Shown: in pieces, positions 6,858 to 14,114 of the stretch
Layout of the letters: each line of letters starts with the position of its first letter
Position numbering within the stretch: the first letter of the stretch is position 1
Assembly: GCA_905213725.1 (NCBI GenBank)
Contig: CAJMJM010000038.1
Span: forward strand, 1 to 14,589
DNA length: 14,589 nt
Direction: 5' to 3'
Source of the DNA: Collinsella aerofaciens
GTDB lineage: Bacteria > Actinomycetota > Coriobacteriia > Coriobacteriales > Coriobacteriaceae
Position numbers and translations under genes: made by a program
The notes under the pieces: generated by a model
Databases searched by the model: none
What the model saw: only the letters and a program-made list of their open reading frames with translations
What the model was told of the DNA's origin: nothing

Positions 6858-7100
6858 GGTAAAACGCGTTGTTGTGGGGTTCGCGCTGTTACCGCCTCAG
6901 ATGAGCCAAGGCAGACAAAAGGGGAGGTGCCGGCTTTCGCAAGGCGCGAACCTACGAAAATCGCCGCGCGGCAACGCGGGGCGATGAGCTCGGTCGGGGG
7001 ATAGGGCCCGCTTCGCCCGCCGGCCCGTAAATTGTATCATCCAGTGTGGAGCGTGAACGCCCGTTGTCGCGTGCGATGGGCTTGTAATAAGAGGAGAGCC
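6858..7100 (+). other. Structured non-coding leader of the TetM-like GTPase gene
   Basis: No credible gene is present; a 28-codon frame from ATG 6901 lacks a ribosome site. Structure is dense: GGTTCGCGC (6878-6886) can pair with GCGCGAACC (6944-6952); 6961-6970 pairs with 6975-6984 at 9 of 10 positions around a GCAA tetraloop; GGGCC (7004-7008) pairs with GGCCC (7022-7026). TATCAT at 7035-7040 could be a -10 box, but no good -35 stands before it, so whether these stems are transcribed is unclear. I recognise no known riboswitch. Confidence 0.45.
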
Positions 7101-9104
7101 ATGTCGAAGCAAGCGGTCGTTGGAATCTTGGCACATGTCGATGCCGGCAAGACCACGCTGGCCGAGGCCATGCTGTTCAACGCGGGTCGCATCCGCAAGC
7201 GCGGCCGCGTGGACGATGGCGATTCGCATCTGGACACGAACGCGAGCGAGCGCGAGCGCGGCATCACGATCTTCTCGTCGCAGGCCGTGCTCGACCATGG
7301 CGATACCCACGTCATGCTCGTGGATGCGCCGGGGCATGTCGATTTTTCTGCCGAGGCGGAGCGCGCGCTGCGCGCACTCGACTACGCGATTTTGGTTGTG
7401 GGCGCCAACGACGGCGTGCAAGGGCACACCGAAACCCTGTGGCGCCTGCTTGCGCGCTATGACATCCCGACGTTCATCTTCATCAACAAAATCGATTTGG
7501 AGAATCCCGGCCGCGATGTTTTGCTGGCACAACTTAGGCAACGTCTTTCCGAGGGCTGCCTGGATGCCAACGAACTGCTGGCGGGCGGCGCCGTTCAGGA
7601 GGACGCTGCTGCGTTGGACGAGGCGGCGCTCGAGGAGTTTTTTGAAGCGGGCGAGCTTTCTGTCGCAACGCTGTCGCGCATGGTTGCCGAGCGCAAGCTC
7701 TTTCCCTGCTTTGCCGGCTCGGCGCTCAAGGACCAAGGCGTGGACGAGCTGCTGGATGGCATATGCGCGCTGATGCGCGAACAGGCGTGGCTCCCGGAGT
7801 TTGCCGCGCGCGTCTATCGTGTCAGCCGCGGGGATCACGGCGAGCGTTTGGCTTGGGTTAAAGTGACCGGCGGCACGTTGCATGCCAAGCAGATGATTGA
7901 CGGACGTTCCGGTGCCGAAGCATGGGAGCAGAAGGTCGATCAGGTCCGCATCTATAACGGCGAGAAGTATGAGCTTGCCCAAGAAGTTGCTGCTGGCGGT
8001 ATTTGTGCCGTGACGGGTCTTGCGCACGTTCGCCCAGGGGACGCCTTGGGCGCGGAATCCGCGTGCGATGCGCCCGTCATTGCGCCAGTTCTCACCTATA
8101 CGGTGCTTCCGGGCGAACACGATGTCCATGCGGTGTTCACGGCACTGACTGAGCTGGCGGACGAAGATCCCATGCTCGGCGTAAGCTGGAATACGCATCT
8201 CGAGCAGATTCACCTGCAGCTGATGGGCGCCGTGCAACTCGAGGTCGTGCAGCGGGTATTGGCCGATCGCTTTGGCCTTTCGGTTGCGTTTGAGTCTGGC
8301 GGCATTCTCTATAAGGAGACTATTTCGCAGCCGGTCGAGGGCGTGGGCCACTTTGAGCCACTGCGCCACTATGCCGAGGTGCATCTGTGCCTGGAACCGT
8401 TGCCGGCGGGTTCGGGCGTGCAGTTTGGCACCGTGACCTCGACCGACGAGCTCGATCTTAACTGGCAGCGTCTGGCACTCACCAACGCCATGGAGCGCGA
8501 TCACCTGGGCGTGCTGACCGGCTCGCCCATCACCGATGTGCGCATTACGCTCACGGGCGGCCGTGCGCATGCCAAACACACCGAGGGCGGCGATTTTCGC
8601 CAGGCCACGTACCGCGCGATTCGTCAGGGGCTCATGCAGGCGCGTGAGGCCGGCGCGACGGTGCTGTTGGAGCCGTGGTACCACTTTGAGGTTGAGGTGC
8701 CGGGGGAGTGCGTGGGCCGGGCGCTCTCGGATGCCACGCGCATGGGTGCCGAGTACGAGCCACCGACGATGGCGGGCGATCGGGCGACGCTTGTGGGTCG
8801 CGTACCGGCATCCGAGGTGCAGGATTACGCGCTGGAGGTGGCTGCCTACACGAGCGGTCGCGGACATCTGTACCTAGAGTTTGCCGGCTATGCGGCTTGC
8901 CATGATGCTGAGCGCGTCATCGAGGCGGCCACCTATGAGCCCGAGGCCGATCTGCCCAACACGCCCGATTCGGTCTTTTGCTCTCACGGTGCCGGTTACG
9001 CGGTCAAATGGTACGACGTACCCGCCGCGGCGCACGTAAAGATCGATCCCGCCACCTTTCGCCCCTGGCGAGCAGCAGACGCCGAGTTTTTCGGCCATAG
9101 GTGA
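7101..9104 (+). CDS. TetM/EF-G-like translational GTPase (ribosomal protection family)
   Basis: 667 residues from ATG 7101, set by GAGGAGAG at 7091-7098; the frame is open upstream to 7032 but unsupported. All five G-domain motifs are present: AHVDAGKTT (11-19), RGITI (53-57), DAPGH (75-79), NKID (129-132) and GSALK (206-210). EF-G/TetM domains II-V follow. Relatives remove tetracycline from the ribosome or act as EF-G-like factors. In domain IV the loop that touches the drug site in TetM (YYSPVSTPADF) aligns without gaps to AHAKHTEGGDF (489-499), so tetracycline protection is doubtful. The C-terminus has an extra tail of about 40 residues with DSVFCSHGAGYAVKWYDV, seen in chromosomal translation-factor GTPases of this family rather than in TetM. 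The TGA stop is followed directly by an in-frame TAG. Family firm, cellular role open. Confidence 0.9.
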   Translation: MSKQAVVGILAHVDAGKTTLAEAMLFNAGRIRKRGRVDDGDSHLDTNASERERGITIFSSQAVLDHGDTHVMLVDAPGHVDFSAEAERALRALDYAILVVGANDGVQGHTETLWRLLARYDIPTFIFINKIDLENPGRDVLLAQLRQRLSEGCLDANELLAGGAVQEDAAALDEAALEEFFEAGELSVATLSRMVAERKLFPCFAGSALKDQGVDELLDGICALMREQAWLPEFAARVYRVSRGDHGERLAWVKVTGGTLHAKQMIDGRSGAEAWEQKVDQVRIYNGEKYELAQEVAAGGICAVTGLAHVRPGDALGAESACDAPVIAPVLTYTVLPGEHDVHAVFTALTELADEDPMLGVSWNTHLEQIHLQLMGAVQLEVVQRVLADRFGLSVAFESGGILYKETISQPVEGVGHFEPLRHYAEVHLCLEPLPAGSGVQFGTVTSTDELDLNWQRLALTNAMERDHLGVLTGSPITDVRITLTGGRAHAKHTEGGDFRQATYRAIRQGLMQAREAGATVLLEPWYHFEVEVPGECVGRALSDATRMGAEYEPPTMAGDRATLVGRVPASEVQDYALEVAAYTSGRGHLYLEFAGYAACHDAERVIEAATYEPEADLPNTPDSVFCSHGAGYAVKWYDVPAAAHVKIDPATFRPWRAADAEFFGHR

Positions 9105-9133
9105 TAGAGGGTCAGTTCCTTTGTCGTATGCTA

Positions 9134-9163
9134 TTGGTGTAACTCGGTACAAGTTGGTATAAC
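9134..9163 (+). promoter_or_regulatory. Candidate promoter with direct repeats before the ATPase/UvrA-like operon
   Basis: TTGGTGTAACT (9134-9144) and TTGGTATAACT (9154-9164) are 10-of-11 direct repeats exactly 20 bases apart. They supply TTGGTG as -35 and TATAAC (9158-9163) as -10 with an 18-base spacer. A dyad TGGTA-N7-TACCA (9155-9171) overlaps the -10. This gives the operon its own start site, separate from the GTPase gene, and a possible operator. Confidence 0.5.
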
Positions 9164-9197
9164 TATTACCAGGGTTTGCCAATCCGAGGAGGCCGAC

Positions 9198-10316
9198 ATG
9201 AATCCAAATCCCTTTAAGCCCACGGCTGGTAAGCGGCCTCCGATACTCATCGGTCGCGAGTCTGTTATCGAAGATTTTGAAGAAGGACTCGACAACGGCG
9301 CCGGAGCGCCGGGCAGGCTCATGCTCATTACGGGAAACCGCGGCTGTGGCAAAACGGTTCTCCTGCGGGAGCTGCAGCGTTTAGCCAGCGAGCGCGGATG
9401 GGCGGTTGTCTCCGATTCCGCTTCGCTTGGCTTATGCGACCGATTGACCGACGCGCTTCGCTCGAATAAACCCGTTGTGACGTCAATGGAGTTTGGGCCG
9501 TCATTTGGCCGGATGTCGGTCGAGGCGGCGCGGACAAAAGGCGAGACGTTGCGCGGGTTAGTCAACGAACGCCTCAAGAAACTCGGGCCGGGAAAGGGCA
9601 TACTGTTTGCGATTGACGAGGCGCAGTCTGCGTCTATCGAGGAGCTGGCGGCTCTTGCCGTTCTCTATCAGCAAGTGCTCGGAGATCAGGATGCTACGGG
9701 ATTGCCCGATAGCGACCAGCGCGGTCTTGCGCTGGTGTTCGCTGGATTGCCCAGTATGGTTGATGACTTGCTCGAAGAGCCGAGCGTGACGTTTTTGCGC
9801 CGTGCCCAGCAGCGTACGCTGGGGGCGATTTCTTTGCCCAAGGTGCGCGATTCATATATCCAGACGGTCAAAGACGCTGGTCTTTACGTTGACGCGGAGA
9901 CGGCGGACCTTGCGGCACGCAAGAGCATGGGGCATCCCTATATGGTTCAGCTGGTGGGCTATTACATGTGGCGCTCTGCTGTCCGACGCAACTCGCAGGT
10001 CATTGAAAGGTGCGATGTCGAGGATGGCCATGCGGATGCCGTCCCCGAGTTCTACGAAGCGGTCGACGCGCCCCTGTATTATGGATTGCGCAGCCCGCAA
10101 CGCCTCTTTATCGAGGCCATGGCGGTTGACGAGGGTAAACCGACGCGTATGGCGGATATCATTGAGCGCTGCGACCGTACTCAGAGTTGGGCGAGCAAAT
10201 ATCGCGCAAGCCTGATTCGCGAGCGCGTCATCGAGGCTGCCGGATACGGTCTCGTCCGGTTTACCGTGCCCATGCTGGGCGAGTACATTCGCGATCGAGT
10301 TTTATGGCATGAGTAG
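9198..10316 (+). CDS. AAA/STAND-like ATPase with C-terminal winged helix
   Basis: 372 residues; ATG 9198 follows GAGGAGG (9186-9192). The N-terminus has NPFKP then a GRE motif (19-21), Walker A GNRGCGKT (46-53), Walker B ILFAIDE (135-141, with D140 and E141 intact), a sensor-like LALVFAGLP near 177-185 and FLRRAQQ (199-205) that may hold arginine-finger or sensor residues. The last 90 residues look like a winged helix (TRMADIIERCDRTQSWASKY). The build resembles Orc1/Cdc6-like and STAND ATPases that couple ATP use to DNA or protein binding. It overlaps the UvrA-like start by 8 bases, so the two are made together. A relative lies at 12863-13963. Biological function unknown. Confidence 0.85.
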   Translation: MNPNPFKPTAGKRPPILIGRESVIEDFEEGLDNGAGAPGRLMLITGNRGCGKTVLLRELQRLASERGWAVVSDSASLGLCDRLTDALRSNKPVVTSMEFGPSFGRMSVEAARTKGETLRGLVNERLKKLGPGKGILFAIDEAQSASIEELAALAVLYQQVLGDQDATGLPDSDQRGLALVFAGLPSMVDDLLEEPSVTFLRRAQQRTLGAISLPKVRDSYIQTVKDAGLYVDAETADLAARKSMGHPYMVQLVGYYMWRSAVRRNSQVIERCDVEDGHADAVPEFYEAVDAPLYYGLRSPQRLFIEAMAVDEGKPTRMADIIERCDRTQSWASKYRASLIRERVIEAAGYGLVRFTVPMLGEYIRDRVLWHE

Positions 10317-12822
10317 GGTGATAAAGGTGACGGAACAGAAGATGAGCCCGCAGGCTATCGAGGTGCGTGGCGCGCGTGTCCATAACCTTAAGGACATCGA
10401 TATTGATATCCCGCTGGGAAAGCTCGTGGGTATTGCCGGCGTGTCGGGTTCGGGCAAGAGTTCGCTGGCGCTGGGAGTTCTTTATGCCGAGGGCTCGCGC
10501 CGTTACCTGGAGGCGCTCAGCACCTATACCCGCCGTCGTCTGACGCAGGCCGAGCACGCCCAGGTGGACGAGGTGCTGCACGTGCCAGCGGCGCTCGCAT
10601 TGCATCAGCGCCCCAGCGTGCCGGGCGTGCGCTCCACTTTTGGCACCATGACCGAGCTCAACAACAGCCTGCGTCTGCTCTTTAGCCGTTGCGCCCATCA
10701 CGCGTGCCCACATTGCGGGGCACGCGTGGAGCCGAGCCTTAACGTGGCTGCGGGCCTGTCGCTCACGTGTCCGACATGCGGCCGCGAGTTCTACGCGCCG
10801 AGTGCCGAGGATTTGGCTTTCAATAGCGGCGGTGCATGCCCCACATGTGGCGGCACCGGTGTCATGCGCGAGGTGGACGAAGCGAGCCTGGTGCCCGACG
10901 AGTCAAAGACTATCAACGAGGGCGCGGTGCTTCCCTGGGGTACGCTCATGTGGGATCTGATGAAGCAGGTGGCAGGTGAGATGGGCGTACGCACCGACGT
11001 GCCGTTTAACCAGCTCACGCCTCAAGAGCGCGACATCGTGTTTCATGGTCCGGCGGTTAAGAAGCACATTCTCTACGTTCCCAAAAACGGTGAGGGCGCC
11101 ACGCCGCTCGACTTCACCTATTACAACGCCGTCTATACCGTCGAGAATGCGCTCGCCAAGGTCAAGGACGATAAGGGTTTAAAACGCGTTGCGCGCTTTT
11201 TGCGCGAGGGAGCATGCCGCGATTGCGGCGGCACGCGTCTCTCCGAGGCTGCGCGCCAGCCCCAGGTGCGCGGTATCAATCTGGCGCAAGCGGCGGCCAT
11301 GACGCTGGGCGGGGCGATTGAGTGGGTGCGCGGGGTGCCCGCATCCTTGCCGCCCGAGATGCGGCCCATGGCGACGGATATCTGCGATTCGTTTTTGAGC
11401 GCGGCCCGTCGTCTGGTCGACCTGGGTCTCGATTACCTTTCACTCGATCGCGCCGGTGCCACGCTCTCCACGGGTGAGCGCCAGCGCGTACAGCTTGCTC
11501 GCGTGGTGCGCAACCGATCGACGGGCGTGCTTTATGTGCTGGATGAGCCCTCGATCGGCTTGCATCCTGCCAATGTCGACGGCTTGGTGGGCGTGATGCG
11601 CGATCTGGTGGATGACGGCAACACCGTGGTTGTTGTCGACCATGATACGCGCGCACTGGCGGAAGTCGACTATCTGGTCGAGATGGGCCCCGTTGCTGGA
11701 GCAGGCGGCGGCAATGTGATTGCTGCAGGCACGGTAGACGAGGTCGAGCAATCGCGGGGCAGCCGCATCGCTCCGTTTTTGCGCGCAGAGCCCAAGCGCT
11801 TGCGTCCGCAGGTGACTGACGACGACATGTTCGACCAGGGACATATCCGCATGGCAACCGATACCATCCACACCGTCAAGCCGCTCGAAGTCGATATCCC
11901 GCGTGGTCGCCTTGTCGCGGTGACGGGCGTTTCGGGTTCGGGCAAGACGACATTGGTGCTCGAGACGCTCATTCCGGCACTCAAGGCGCAGGCAGCCGGC
12001 GAGCGCCTGCCAAGACACGTGCGTTGGGTCGATGCCGAGGGCATTAGCCGCGCAAATCTGATTGATGCCACGCCCATCGGCGCCAATGTTCGCTCGACGG
12101 TGGCAACTTATGCCGACATCCATGATGAGCTGCGCCGCGCCTTCGCCCGTACGCCCGAGGCCAAGGCAGCTGGCTACAAAGCGGGCGCATTTAGCTACAA
12201 CACTGGCGCTTTGCGCTGCCCTACGTGCGACGGCACGGGCTCGATATCGCTTGACGTGCAGTTTTTGCCCGATGTCGAGATCATCTGCCCGGCATGTCGC
12301 GGCTCACGTTATGCAGACGCGGCTTCGCATATCCATCGTGAGGGCAAGGACGGGAGCCTGCTTACGTTGCCGCAGCTCATGGACATGAGTGTGGATGAGG
12401 CGCTCGACGCCACGGTGGGACTCAAGAAGGTTCAGGCGCGCTTGCAGACCTTACACGACCTGGGCTTGGGCTATCTCACCTTGGGTGAGCCCACACCGGC
12501 GCTTTCGGGCGGTGAGGCACAGCGCCTTAAGCTCGCGAGCGAGATGGGCCGCGTGCAGGACGACGCCGTATTCGTATTCGACGAGCCCACGATCGGACTA
12601 CATCCGCTCGATGTTCAGGTGTTGCTGAGTGTGTTCGACGGCCTCGTTGCCAAAGGCGCCACGGTTATCGTGATCGAACACGATCTCGACCTTATCCGTA
12701 ACGCCGATTACGTGATCGACATGGGACCGGGCGGTGGCGACGCCGGCGGGCAAATCGTCTGTGCCGGCACTCCGGGCGACATCGCAGTTTGCTCCGCAAG
12801 CATCACCGGCCGCTATCTATAG
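10309..12822 (+). CDS. UvrA-like tandem ABC ATPase lacking the UvrB-binding domain
   Basis: 837 residues, about 100 shorter than UvrA. First ABC half: Walker A GVSGSGKS (44-51), signature LSTGE (386-390), Walker B VLDEPSIGLHP (410-420). Second half: GVSGSGKT (540-547), LSGGE (732-736), VFDEPTIGLHP (757-766). Both zinc modules are complete (C154/C157/C177/C180 and C637/C640/C660/C663). Between C136 and C154 only about 17 residues replace the roughly 100-residue UvrB-binding domain, placing it with UvrA2/DrrC-type paralogues, some of which protect against DNA-binding drugs such as daunorubicin. It probably binds DNA but should not recruit UvrB. ATG 10309 lies inside the end of the upstream ATPase gene (stop TAG 10314-10316), without its own strong ribosome site, so translation is likely coupled; ATG 10342 (MSPQAIEVRG) is an alternative start. 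Repeat C follows the stop. Confidence 0.9.
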   Translation: MSRVIKVTEQKMSPQAIEVRGARVHNLKDIDIDIPLGKLVGIAGVSGSGKSSLALGVLYAEGSRRYLEALSTYTRRRLTQAEHAQVDEVLHVPAALALHQRPSVPGVRSTFGTMTELNNSLRLLFSRCAHHACPHCGARVEPSLNVAAGLSLTCPTCGREFYAPSAEDLAFNSGGACPTCGGTGVMREVDEASLVPDESKTINEGAVLPWGTLMWDLMKQVAGEMGVRTDVPFNQLTPQERDIVFHGPAVKKHILYVPKNGEGATPLDFTYYNAVYTVENALAKVKDDKGLKRVARFLREGACRDCGGTRLSEAARQPQVRGINLAQAAAMTLGGAIEWVRGVPASLPPEMRPMATDICDSFLSAARRLVDLGLDYLSLDRAGATLSTGERQRVQLARVVRNRSTGVLYVLDEPSIGLHPANVDGLVGVMRDLVDDGNTVVVVDHDTRALAEVDYLVEMGPVAGAGGGNVIAAGTVDEVEQSRGSRIAPFLRAEPKRLRPQVTDDDMFDQGHIRMATDTIHTVKPLEVDIPRGRLVAVTGVSGSGKTTLVLETLIPALKAQAAGERLPRHVRWVDAEGISRANLIDATPIGANVRSTVATYADIHDELRRAFARTPEAKAAGYKAGAFSYNTGALRCPTCDGTGSISLDVQFLPDVEIICPACRGSRYADAASHIHREGKDGSLLTLPQLMDMSVDEALDATVGLKKVQARLQTLHDLGLGYLTLGEPTPALSGGEAQRLKLASEMGRVQDDAVFVFDEPTIGLHPLDVQVLLSVFDGLVAKGATVIVIEHDLDLIRNADYVIDMGPGGGDAGGQIVCAGTPGDIAVCSASITGRYL

Positions 12823-12823
12823 A

Positions 12824-12858
12824 CAATGAGGCAAAGGGACAGCCCCTTTGCCTCATTG
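12824..12858. repeat. Hairpin repeat C between convergent genes, possible terminator
   Basis: CAATGAGGCAAAGGG (12824-12838) and CCCTTTGCCTCATTG (12844-12858) form a perfect 15-bp stem with a 5-base loop. It fills the 40-bp space between the UvrA-like stop and the stop of the leftward ATPase gene. It may block transcription from both sides but lacks a T-run, and it closely resembles repeat D at 14080. Confidence 0.8.
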
Positions 12859-12862
12859 ATGC

Positions 12863-13963
12863 CTATTTCACGCATTGAGCTGCGAGATAGTCGCGGAAGA
12901 ATGGCAATTCAAATGCGACGAGCCCTCGTCCTCGCTCCCCGATGATGCCGGCGTCTATCATGCGGCGTCGGTAGCGGGAGACCTGCTGCGGCGAACGCTT
13001 AAGGCGCTCGACAAGGTCAGCGGTGGTGGACTCTTCCTCGTCATCGAGCATGGCGATGAGGAATCGCTTGTCCTCTGCAGTGAGTTCCCGATAGGTTGCC
13101 GCGAGGATTCGGTCGTCCATCTCGTCGCGCGCGATTTTGATTCCCAGGTCAAAGTCGCGTGACGAGATTTCCTTCGAATCGCTTGTGAGATCCCAGGCAC
13201 GGTAACCTACGAGTTGCAATAGGAAGGGAAATCCAGAGATCGAGCGAACGGCTCTATCAATTCCCTCAGCATCTGCCAGGCGATCGTTTTCCTGGATTGT
13301 GCGAATCAAGGCCTCGCGCACGTCATAGTCGGCAATGCGACCCAGATGATATTGTTGGGCGCGGCGAAGGAACGAGACCGTCTTGTGGTTCAGCAACGTA
13401 GAGACGTTGTTGGGAAGTCCCGCCATAAGCAAGGCGACGCGTTTCCCATCGGTCACAAAGTGCTGATACGTGGCTGCGAGTTGGATCATCTCGTCGCGTG
13501 TCGGGTACAACACGTCCACAGTGACGAGCAGACCGGTGACCGCCTCATTGAGCTGGTCGATGATGTCGCTCATGCGATAACGCCAGGTTGAAGCATCGTG
13601 AACGCGATTGACCTCGACGCTGCCGAGCGGTGCAATTCCGAGACCGGTGACTTCGAAGTTCTTAGACGGGTCGATAAGATGGCCGGCAGCACGTTTCGCC
13701 CCGAACTCGATTTCCTCAAGCATTCCCGGGAGCGCGGTCGTCTTTACGGCTATCCAGCCGTGGGATTCCGCCCTTGTCGCGAGCGACGACATGAGAGCGG
13801 TTTTACCGGTTCCACGTGCGCCTGAGAAGATCGAGGTCAATTCTGGGCGCCTGCGCTGACTCAAGAAGGCACGGTCCAAATCCCGAATAATCTGTTGTCT
13901 GCCAGCGAGATGGGCAGGAACCTCACCAAAACTGGGGGTAAACGGGTTCTCGAGATATTCCAC
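12863..13963 (-). CDS. Second AAA/STAND-like ATPase, divergent, altered Walker B
   Basis: 366 residues. The start is GTG at 13963-13961, with AAAGGAG 6 bases upstream. It shares the plan of the ATPase at 9198: NPFTPSFGEVP, GRQ, Walker A GARGTGKT (48-55), LLMAGLP near 178-184, FLRRAQQ (198-204), then LGRI and a C-terminal winged helix (TTADLVERLKRSPQQVSRYR). The Walker B strand reads LLVTVDV with V151 where the family has the catalytic Glu (D140-E141 in the other copy), so ATP may be bound but hydrolysed poorly. Outside the motifs the two proteins are quite different, so this is not a recent duplication. It is a one-gene unit, tail to tail with the UvrA-like gene, with an AT-rich promoter region of its own. 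Confidence 0.85.
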   Translation of the reverse strand: MEYLENPFTPSFGEVPAHLAGRQQIIRDLDRAFLSQRRRPELTSIFSGARGTGKTALMSSLATRAESHGWIAVKTTALPGMLEEIEFGAKRAAGHLIDPSKNFEVTGLGIAPLGSVEVNRVHDASTWRYRMSDIIDQLNEAVTGLLVTVDVLYPTRDEMIQLAATYQHFVTDGKRVALLMAGLPNNVSTLLNHKTVSFLRRAQQYHLGRIADYDVREALIRTIQENDRLADAEGIDRAVRSISGFPFLLQLVGYRAWDLTSDSKEISSRDFDLGIKIARDEMDDRILAATYRELTAEDKRFLIAMLDDEEESTTADLVERLKRSPQQVSRYRRRMIDAGIIGERGRGLVAFELPFFRDYLAAQCVK

Positions 13964-13987
13964 AAGGCTCTCCTTTCACACCGCCGT

Positions 13988-14021
13988 TTAACTTCATTTT
14001 ACTTTAGTTAATTCTGATTAA
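13988..14021. promoter_or_regulatory. AT-rich palindromic region before the leftward ATPase gene
   Basis: TTAACT (13988-13993) mirrors AGTTAA (14006-14011), and TTAAT-TCTG-ATTAA (14008-14021) is a second overlapping dyad. The stretch is far richer in A and T than its surroundings and lies 25-60 bases before the start codon. Reading leftward, TAAAAT within it could be a -10 box, without a matching -35. Likely promoter/operator region, details unproven. Confidence 0.45.
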
Positions 14022-14079
14022 AAGTGAGGGCCTATATCTAGAGCATCAATTAGGCGTGTGTGCCATCGACGTGGCGCTC

Positions 14080-14114
14080 GAATGTGGCAAAAGGATAGTC
14101 CCTTTGTCACATTC
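14080..14114. repeat. Hairpin repeat D overlapping the end of trmL
   Basis: GAATGTGGCAAAAGG (14080-14094) pairs with 14100-14114 (CCCTTTGTCACATTC) with one G-T wobble and one mismatch; the loop region is ATAGT. It matches repeat C in the CAAA-GG...CC-TTTG core and the CATT/AATG ends. Its right arm holds the TGA stop of the leftward methyltransferase gene. Confidence 0.72.

Noticed and set aside
6897..8867. 656-codon open frame on the minus strand opposite the TetM-like GTPase gene
   Set aside because: No ribosome site, no recognisable domain, Arg/His/Ala-rich composition typical of antisense frames in GC-rich genes, while the plus strand encodes a clear GTPase with all motifs.
7101..9104. 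Calling the GTPase gene a tet resistance determinant
   Set aside because: The drug-contact loop differs from TetM and the C-terminal tail matches chromosomal translation-factor relatives; resistance is not supported by sequence.
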